A stretch of DNA of 12,129 nucleotides from Euryarchaeota archaeon UBA60 (lineage in GTDB: Archaea > Thermoplasmatota > Poseidoniia > Poseidoniales > Poseidoniaceae), in assembly GCA_002503395.1 (NCBI GenBank), contig DARQ01000104.1, forward strand, positions 19,028 to 31,156, given 5' to 3'. The position numbers and the translations under genes were made by a program. The notes beneath the pieces were generated by a model. That model was not told the origin of the DNA, searched no databases, and saw nothing but the letters and a program-made list of their open reading frames with translations. Shown here piece after piece: positions 7,342 to 12,129 of the stretch; position 1 is the first letter of the stretch, and the number at the start of each line of letters is the position of its first letter.

Positions 7342-8061
7342 ATGATTAGAAGTTACCGTAATTTCGGCCACATGATGGTTGAAGCGATGCTCTCCATGAA
7401 GGGAATAGAAAGATACTATGAAATGTCGTCAGAGACCGTCAAAGCCCTTGACGGAATCAATCTTGAGATTGAGGAAGGAGAGAGGGTTCTCCTACTAGGT
7501 CCCTCTGGTTCCGGAAAAACGACCCTACTGAATTGCATCGCCGCCCTGGACAATCCGACGGCAGGAGAATACAGTTTCAATGGAAACGAAGTACCTCGAG
7601 GTCACGCAGAGAAAATGACCTCCTTTCGCCGAGACAATATTGGTTATGTCTTCCAATTCTACAATCTCCTTCAGGATCTAACCGCACTTGAGAACATCCT
7701 GCTCATCCAAGAGTTATCGGGTGGGCGCGACGGGGGGCGTGCGAGAGAGTTGCTGAGATTGGTTGGCCTTGAGGGGGAAGTCGACCGCTTCCCAGCAGAG
7801 ATGAGTGGAGGACAACAGCAACGTGTAGCAATTGCTCGAAGTCTTGCGAAGGCCCCGAAACTCCTTCTTGGTGACGAGTTGACCGGAAATCTGGACTCCA
7901 AGACGACCGCAATGGTGATGGAAGTACTCATCAAGGCGTGCGAATCAGAGAACATCACCACGGTGATGGTCACTCACGATGAATCATTGTCGAAGTATGC
8001 GACCAGAGTCGTGCGATTGGATAGTGGAATCGTCACGTCGGATGAGAAAATGGGTTTGTGA
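7342..8061 (+). CDS. ABC transporter ATP-binding protein (MacB/LolD type)
   Basis: The protein has 239 residues from ATG 7342. Homology begins around residue 16, so ATG 7372, 7375 or 7387 could be the real start; none has a good ribosome binding site. It is the ATPase subunit driving the permease encoded 15 bases downstream, at the inner face of the membrane. All nucleotide-binding elements are present: Walker A GPSGSGKTT (53-61), Q-loop FQFYNLL (104-110), signature MSGGQQQR (154-161), Walker B KLLLGDEL with catalytic Glu179, D-loop GNLDSKT (182-188) and H-loop VTHDE (210-214). Two departures from consensus are Met for Leu at the head of the signature, and DELTG where the family almost always has DEPTG. 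VGYVFQ-like spacing and short length place it with the MacB/LolD/FtsE class rather than importers with binding proteins. Confidence 0.93.
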   Translation: MIRSYRNFGHMMVEAMLSMKGIERYYEMSSETVKALDGINLEIEEGERVLLLGPSGSGKTTLLNCIAALDNPTAGEYSFNGNEVPRGHAEKMTSFRRDNIGYVFQFYNLLQDLTALENILLIQELSGGRDGGRARELLRLVGLEGEVDRFPAEMSGGQQQRVAIARSLAKAPKLLLGDELTGNLDSKTTAMVMEVLIKACESENITTVMVTHDESLSKYATRVVRLDSGIVTSDEKMGL

Positions 8062-8076
8062 CGAGGGGGTAAATGG

Positions 8077-10524
8077 GTGTCGATGCTCCTGACAAAGAGA
8101 TTGATGCGTAGCCTGTGGCGCACCAAACTACGCCTTTCCGCAGTTGTACTGATGATTGCTGTCGGAGTGTTCGCCGGCATCTCCTTCGGTGCTTATGGGA
8201 CTGCCGCGACCATGATGTATGATGACATCTATTCCGATGAAGAAGGCCGAATCAATCTCGCTGATGTAGTGGTGGAGAATCCAGGTGGGGTCTGGAACGG
8301 CACGACTTCAGAAGAGATGTGTCAGGCGATCAGGGATGAATGGACGAATCCCGAACTTGAATTGGAATTCTGTGAACCTAGGCTCACCTTGGAGGGATTG
8401 ATGTTCAATCTATTGGATAATGGGTCTGAAGATATGGTCCACGCGGTGTGGTATGGAATCGACGAAGGCAAGGTCGACAGGGTGTGGATGCCAGAACATG
8501 ATTGCTGCTCGGGCCGTCTGGCTGCCGCAGCCGACGAGATTGTGCTCGATGCACACGCGGCTTCTGGAATGGGTATCGATGTTGGTGAAAGCATCTCGAT
8601 TGCCGCAGGTGCAGGAAGGATGAATCTCACTGTCGTCGGCATCGGTCTGTATTCCAATCACCTGTACTTCGCTGAGGAGGGTGCGCTTTACCCCGCCTCC
8701 GCAGGCACTTTCGCAACCGGATACCTTTCTGCAAGCGGTATGGAGGTATTGGCCAACCGAAGTGCAGGTTCGTCAAACATAATACTGATCGACGTCAAAG
8801 GAACACCATCCTATGATCTCCAATCGACCGATGCGGTCGAGGGGGTGGAGTTGAACGCGGTGAAAGCTCAGATTTTGGAGATTATGAGCGAGGAGTCCGA
8901 CGACCCGGTTTCGGTGTATGACCAATCAGGTATCTACTCTGTCGAATTACTCCGCGCCGATGCTGAGGGTGCAAACAAAATGTATCCTTACGTGACCGGT
9001 ATGATTGCTGTGGTAGCAGGCATCACCATCTTCCTCAGTCTACAAAGATTGATTCAATCTCAAGCCAAGGAGATTGCTGTTCTTAGGACCTTAGGGGTTC
9101 CCCGCAGGTCCATCATGCCAGGATACATCCTCGCACCAATGATCATCGGTTCTGTCGGTGTGGCCATTGGTACGGCTCTTGGCGTGTGGGTCGGTGCACC
9201 AGCCATGCTTGGCATGTACGAGGACATCATGGGGATTCCAATAATCGGTTATTCAGTTCCCCCATCCCTCGTCATCCTCAATGTGGTGATCGTAATGGTC
9301 ATCGTCCTGCTCTCGGGGATCCGCCCCGCTTGGCAGGCAGCACAGATGCAGCCCTTGGAAGTGATGCGAGGTCAGCACGAGGTCAGGTTGTCCTCGAGAA
9401 GGATTCAGAGATGGACGGCCAGAATGCCCGCTACCGTTGGCCTCACTATCCGTTCAAGCATCCGCAAACCGGTTCGCTTGGCATTCACATTCCTCGCAGT
9501 AGGACTCTCGATGTTGATCTTAGGGTCGATGCTTCTGATGATGGGATCGATTGAGGATATGTTCGGGACTGAGAGAGAAACCTGGGATGCTCGAGTGAAT
9601 GCACCTGAGGGTGGTGAGGATGAGATTATCCAATGGGCACAGAGCAAAGGTGTCTCCTATGAACTGTTATTGCAGTATCCCGGAAGTCCAGCAAAGAGTG
9701 ATTCACGCCTGCTCTCGGTGAATGGATTGGACCAATTCTCCTCGACCGATTCCCCTACCGGCATGATTCATGTCAAACTCAAAGAGGGGTCATTCCCTGT
9801 CGCGGATGCTACAGTCACTCAAGTCCTGATTGATGAAGGGTCAAGCGAATTCCTTGGTTGGAATATTGGAGATCAGCCGACCATGATGTTTGGGTCCATC
9901 TCTAAGAAGGTCGAGGTTACGGGGATAACCAAGGGTGAGATATTCCGCACAGTCTACCTCCATAGGTCAGATCTGTCTGCAGAGGTCGGACTGAATGCGA
10001 CTTCTGTGCTGCTCGACCTGCCTAATGGGGTCGAGGTCGATTCGGAACTCGGAGCGATATCAGAGGGGATTACTCTGATGGCGGATCAGGACAAAGCATT
10101 TGATGAAATTATGGATAAACAGATACAGTTCCTCATCGCGGTCGAGGGGCTTGGGATTCTGATGGCATTCGGGGTACTGTTCAACACCTTGGTGATGAAT
10201 CTGGCTGAACGAGACTCGGAACTGGCGACCTTGCGAGTCCTTGGTGCCCCGATTAATCGATTGGGAGCGATGATATTCGGCGAGCATCTGGCCATCGGGG
10301 TGATTGGGGGGGCACTGGCCTGTATCTTCTCAGTTCTTGGAACCCAGTTGCTGATTGATTCAATGGTACAATGGGCGTTCTTCTTCACAGTGCAAGCGAG
10401 TCTTGGCTCACTAGCCATCATTGGTGGGACCGTTGTGTTGATGTCCATCTCACTTACTCCATTCGGAATGTGGAGGATAAAGAAAATGGATTTGGTCGAC
10501 AGCGTAAAGGAGTTTTCAAACTGA
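8077..10524 (+). CDS. FtsX/MacB-type ABC transporter permease, two FtsX domains
   Basis: The 815-residue membrane partner of the preceding ATPase starts at GTG 8077, with GAGGGGGT 6 bases upstream; ATG 8083 is an alternative. There are eight likely helices, at about 19-41, 303-322, 350-376, 393-415, 467-491, 684-707, 732-757 and 774-798. They form two four-helix halves, each with a large external domain after its first helix (about 42-300 and 492-683). Each half has the FtsX hallmark after its second helix: KEIAVLRTLGVPRRS (331-345) and SELATLRVLGAPINR (714-728). The cytoplasmic end of half one has QAAQMQPLEVMRG. The first external domain contains four cysteines (82, 99, 143, 144); the second has none. 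Such transporters usually extrude lipids, peptides or lipoproteins or act as mechanotransducers; the substrate here cannot be told. No binding protein or periplasmic adaptor is adjacent. Confidence 0.93.
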   Translation: MSMLLTKRLMRSLWRTKLRLSAVVLMIAVGVFAGISFGAYGTAATMMYDDIYSDEEGRINLADVVVENPGGVWNGTTSEEMCQAIRDEWTNPELELEFCEPRLTLEGLMFNLLDNGSEDMVHAVWYGIDEGKVDRVWMPEHDCCSGRLAAAADEIVLDAHAASGMGIDVGESISIAAGAGRMNLTVVGIGLYSNHLYFAEEGALYPASAGTFATGYLSASGMEVLANRSAGSSNIILIDVKGTPSYDLQSTDAVEGVELNAVKAQILEIMSEESDDPVSVYDQSGIYSVELLRADAEGANKMYPYVTGMIAVVAGITIFLSLQRLIQSQAKEIAVLRTLGVPRRSIMPGYILAPMIIGSVGVAIGTALGVWVGAPAMLGMYEDIMGIPIIGYSVPPSLVILNVVIVMVIVLLSGIRPAWQAAQMQPLEVMRGQHEVRLSSRRIQRWTARMPATVGLTIRSSIRKPVRLAFTFLAVGLSMLILGSMLLMMGSIEDMFGTERETWDARVNAPEGGEDEIIQWAQSKGVSYELLLQYPGSPAKSDSRLLSVNGLDQFSSTDSPTGMIHVKLKEGSFPVADATVTQVLIDEGSSEFLGWNIGDQPTMMFGSISKKVEVTGITKGEIFRTVYLHRSDLSAEVGLNATSVLLDLPNGVEVDSELGAISEGITLMADQDKAFDEIMDKQIQFLIAVEGLGILMAFGVLFNTLVMNLAERDSELATLRVLGAPINRLGAMIFGEHLAIGVIGGALACIFSVLGTQLLIDSMVQWAFFFTVQASLGSLAIIGGTVVLMSISLTPFGMWRIKKMDLVDSVKEFSN

Positions 10525-10539
10525 GGATTTGACGGCAAT

Positions 10540-10550
10540 AATCTAAACAT
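10540..10550 (+). promoter_or_regulatory. Possible TATA box for a leaderless transcript
   Basis: AATCTAAACAT is the only AT-rich stretch in the 48-base gap after the permease gene. It is centred about 27 bases before ATG 10573, the distance from an archaeal TATA box to the start site. The ATG has no ribosome binding site, so a leaderless mRNA starting at or just before it would fit. Confidence 0.3.
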
Positions 10551-10572
10551 ACTCGTCGGGCCTGGGTCGTAC

Positions 10573-12129
10573 ATGGTGGGAGCGGGCGAATGGATGATGA
10601 TTGGCGTACTCGGCCTCGCTTTCATGTGTGGAGTATGGGTACTCATCATCCGCGGGGATGTCGATAAACCCGACCGCCGAAGGTTGGATGCTAACGATTA
10701 TTCCCGCTTCAGCAGACGGCGTACAGGTCCAGAATTCAAAGAGGCACGTAAGGAGATTGAGCAACGATTGGCCATAGTGTCGCGACGTAATCGAGCGCGT
10801 TCACAAGCTCAGATGAAAATCGCCGAGGCCGAGTTGGCCCGCCAAAAGAGAATTGATGCCGCTGAAGCGGCATTGCGGGGTGAAGAACTTCGTCTCAAAG
10901 AAGAGCAACTTAACGCCGAAAGGGAGAGAATGGAGGAAGAACGACGGCGCCGAGAGGCTGAGGAAGCTGAACTGCAAGCTGAAGAAGACCGCCGCCGCAG
11001 TGAGGAAGAGACGCGCCTTAACGCCGAAGCCGCCGAGTTGGAATCCCAAGCCGCCGAGGCAGAACGTATTCGCCAAGAAGAACTTGCGGCGCTTGAAGAG
11101 CAGCGCCAAGCTGAACTTGCCGCCTTGGCGGAGGCCGATGCGATGCTTGAGGCGCAGGAGGTCGATGACGAAACCACAGCAGAACTGCGGGCGAGACTTG
11201 AGGCAGCGGGCGGTCGCATCGGCGATGTCAACGTGTCATTGATGTGGAATAATTACAACGACCTCGACCTCCATGTGGTCTGCCCATCCGGTGAGCGGCT
11301 GCACGGCGGAAACCGCACCTCGGCATGCCATGGCGAACTCGATGTCGACGCTAATGTCAAGCCCGACTCCAAGAAACCGGTCGAGAACGTTGTCTGGGAT
11401 ATCGGCAATGCTCCCAACGGTACCTACAGGGTATACGTTCATCATTACAAGAAGCATAAGAAGCGGGGTACCAAAGACCCAACTGCATTCAAGGTCATCG
11501 TCAATGCCGGTGGCACATTCACAGAGTACAATTCGGAATTGTCCAACGGCGACCCGATAATGCTCGTCACCGATTTTGAGATGCGCGAACGCACTCCTGA
11601 AGAAGAAGCGGCATATCAAGCGGAATTGGCTGAGGCAGAAGCCGCTCGTCTGGCCGAGGAAGAGGAGGCCGCACGCAAGGAATCTGAAGAAGAATCTGCA
11701 CGTAAAGAAGCCGAGGAAGAGGCCGCTCGATTGGCTGAGGAAGAAGAAGCCGCACGCAAGGAAGCCGAGGAAGAGGCCGCCCGATTGGCCGAGGAGGAAG
11801 AAGCCGCTCACAAGGAAGCCGAGGAAGAGGCTGCCCGACTGGCCGAGGAGCAGAGGCAGGATGATCTGGCCGCTGCTGAAGATCAGAGGCTCGCTGAAAT
11901 CGCCGCTGCCGAAGCCGCCGTTGAGCAGGATGCGAAAGATGCCGCTCACCAGGCCCATGTCGAAGCTGAGGAAGTAGCCGAAGAGACCGCCCGAGAATTA
12001 CGCCGCCGCCTCGAGCAGGCTGGAGGTAGAATCGGAGACGTCAACATCTCATTGATGTGGAATAATTTCAATGACCTCGACCTTCACGTGGTCTGTCCCT
12101 CGGGTGAGCGTATCCACGGAGGAAACCGG
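10573..12129 (+). CDS. Membrane-anchored coiled-coil protein with repeated DUF2135 domains (3' end cut off by window)
   Basis: The frame is open from ATG 10573 to the last base, 519 codons with no stop. One hydrophobic segment (about 7-26) is followed by RGDVDKPDRRR, so the positive-inside rule places the rest in the cytoplasm. Residues about 55-203 form a highly charged Glu/Arg/Ala coiled coil. The first DUF2135 (YfaP-like) domain spans about 213-335, with SLMWNNYNDLDLHVVCPSGE, GELDVDAN, NVVWDIGNAPNGTYRVYVH and FKVIVNAGG. A second coiled coil (about 340-474) contains near-identical nine-residue repeats. A second DUF2135 copy begins at about 484 and is cut off. DUF2135 has no assigned biochemical activity that I know; the Asp-rich DLDLH and DVDAN strands hint at metal or ligand binding in a beta sandwich. 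A structural or scaffold role is plausible but inferred. The reverse-strand reading frames across here are shadows. Confidence 0.85.
   Translation, partial: MVGAGEWMMIGVLGLAFMCGVWVLIIRGDVDKPDRRRLDANDYSRFSRRRTGPEFKEARKEIEQRLAIVSRRNRARSQAQMKIAEAELARQKRIDAAEAALRGEELRLKEEQLNAERERMEEERRRREAEEAELQAEEDRRRSEEETRLNAEAAELESQAAEAERIRQEELAALEEQRQAELAALAEADAMLEAQEVDDETTAELRARLEAAGGRIGDVNVSLMWNNYNDLDLHVVCPSGERLHGGNRTSACHGELDVDANVKPDSKKPVENVVWDIGNAPNGTYRVYVHHYKKHKKRGTKDPTAFKVIVNAGGTFTEYNSELSNGDPIMLVTDFEMRERTPEEEAAYQAELAEAEAARLAEEEEAARKESEEESARKEAEEEAARLAEEEEAARKEAEEEAARLAEEEEAAHKEAEEEAARLAEEQRQDDLAAAEDQRLAEIAAAEAAVEQDAKDAAHQAHVEAEEVAEETARELRRRLEQAGGRIGDVNISLMWNNFNDLDLHVVCPSGERIHGGNR
11182..11316 (+). repeat. 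Internal duplication, copy 1 (start of first DUF2135 unit)
   Basis: These 45 codons (residues 204-248) match 11995-12129 with 40 of 45 residues identical and no gap. Of the 23 codons that differ, 18 are synonymous and 5 change the residue. The repeat period is 813 bases (271 residues), covering one DUF2135 domain plus one coiled coil. Confidence 0.9.
11647..11862 (+). repeat. Tandem 27-base repeats encoding nine-residue coiled-coil units
   Basis: About seven units in a row alternate RLAEEEEAA and RKEAEEEAA with small changes (RKESEEESA, HKEAEEEAA), and a decaying eighth (RLAEEQRQD) ends the run. The pair period is 54 bases except where two RKE units adjoin at 11674-11727, suggesting gain or loss of single units. 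A nine-residue period does not match the seven-residue heptad, so this may be a long charged single helix rather than a regular two-stranded coil. Confidence 0.85.
11995..12129 (+). repeat. Internal duplication, copy 2 (start of second DUF2135 unit, cut by window)
   Basis: This is the partner of 11182-11316. It runs to the window edge with the match still continuing, so the true repeat is longer, and more copies may follow outside the window. Confidence 0.9.

Noticed and set aside
10086..10649. Minus-strand reading frame crossing the permease end
   Set aside because: It overlaps the permease C-terminal helices and the start of the coiled-coil gene, and its translation is Thr/Pro/Ser-rich without family features.
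11647..11862. CRISPR-like spaced repeats
   Set aside because: The units are contiguous with no unique spacers and lie in frame inside a coding region, so they are protein repeats.
10809..11958. Long minus-strand reading frames (10809-11231, Ser/Ala-rich; 11236-11958, Gly/Leu/Phe-rich)
   Set aside because: They are mirror images of the GAA/GAG/GCC-rich coiled-coil gene on the plus strand. Low-complexity repeats keep the reverse frames open; their translations show no family character.

Overview
The window looks like a piece of an archaeal chromosome, probably a euryarchaeon near marine group II/III (Poseidoniales, Thermoplasmata-related). The main evidence is the archaea-specific front end of the shikimate pathway: 2-amino-3,7-dideoxy-heptulosonate (ADTH) synthase, type II 3-dehydroquinate synthase and a GHMP-family shikimate kinase. 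The ribosome binding sites of the AGGTGA type and the short intergenic gaps fit this. The exact lineage is inferred from gene content and was not tested. Coding density is very high, with no intergenic gap over about 75 bases. No tRNA, rRNA, CRISPR array, insertion sequence or integrase was seen.

Layout, left to right. (1) 1-1074 (+) is the 3' part of a DUF58 protein, followed closely by 1082-2098 (+), a six-helix membrane protein with a proline-rich tail. (2) 2173-3243 (+) is chorismate synthase, overlapping by 4 bases 3240-4571 (+), an aspartate kinase. (3) 7278-4572 (-) is a tight operon, aroA'-aroB'-archaeal shikimate kinase. It converges on the aspartate kinase so closely that the two stop codons are adjacent. 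(4) A divergent intergenic region at about 7279-7341 carries an 18-base inverted repeat. (5) 7342-8061 and 8077-10524 (+) encode a MacB/LolD-type ABC ATPase and its large FtsX-type permease. (6) 10573 to the window end (+) is an open reading frame with no stop before the edge. It encodes a membrane-anchored coiled-coil protein with at least two DUF2135 domains.

The metabolic genes form one logical unit. Aspartate kinase starts the route to aspartate semialdehyde, which is the co-substrate of the ADTH synthase encoded a few kilobases away. AroB' turns ADTH into 3-dehydroquinate, shikimate kinase acts three steps on, and chorismate synthase finishes. The dehydratase (aroD), shikimate dehydrogenase (aroE), EPSP synthase (aroA) and aspartate-semialdehyde dehydrogenase are not in the window. 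The least understood part is the 10573-12129 gene, where DUF2135 domains alternate with long charged coiled coils built from nine-residue repeats.
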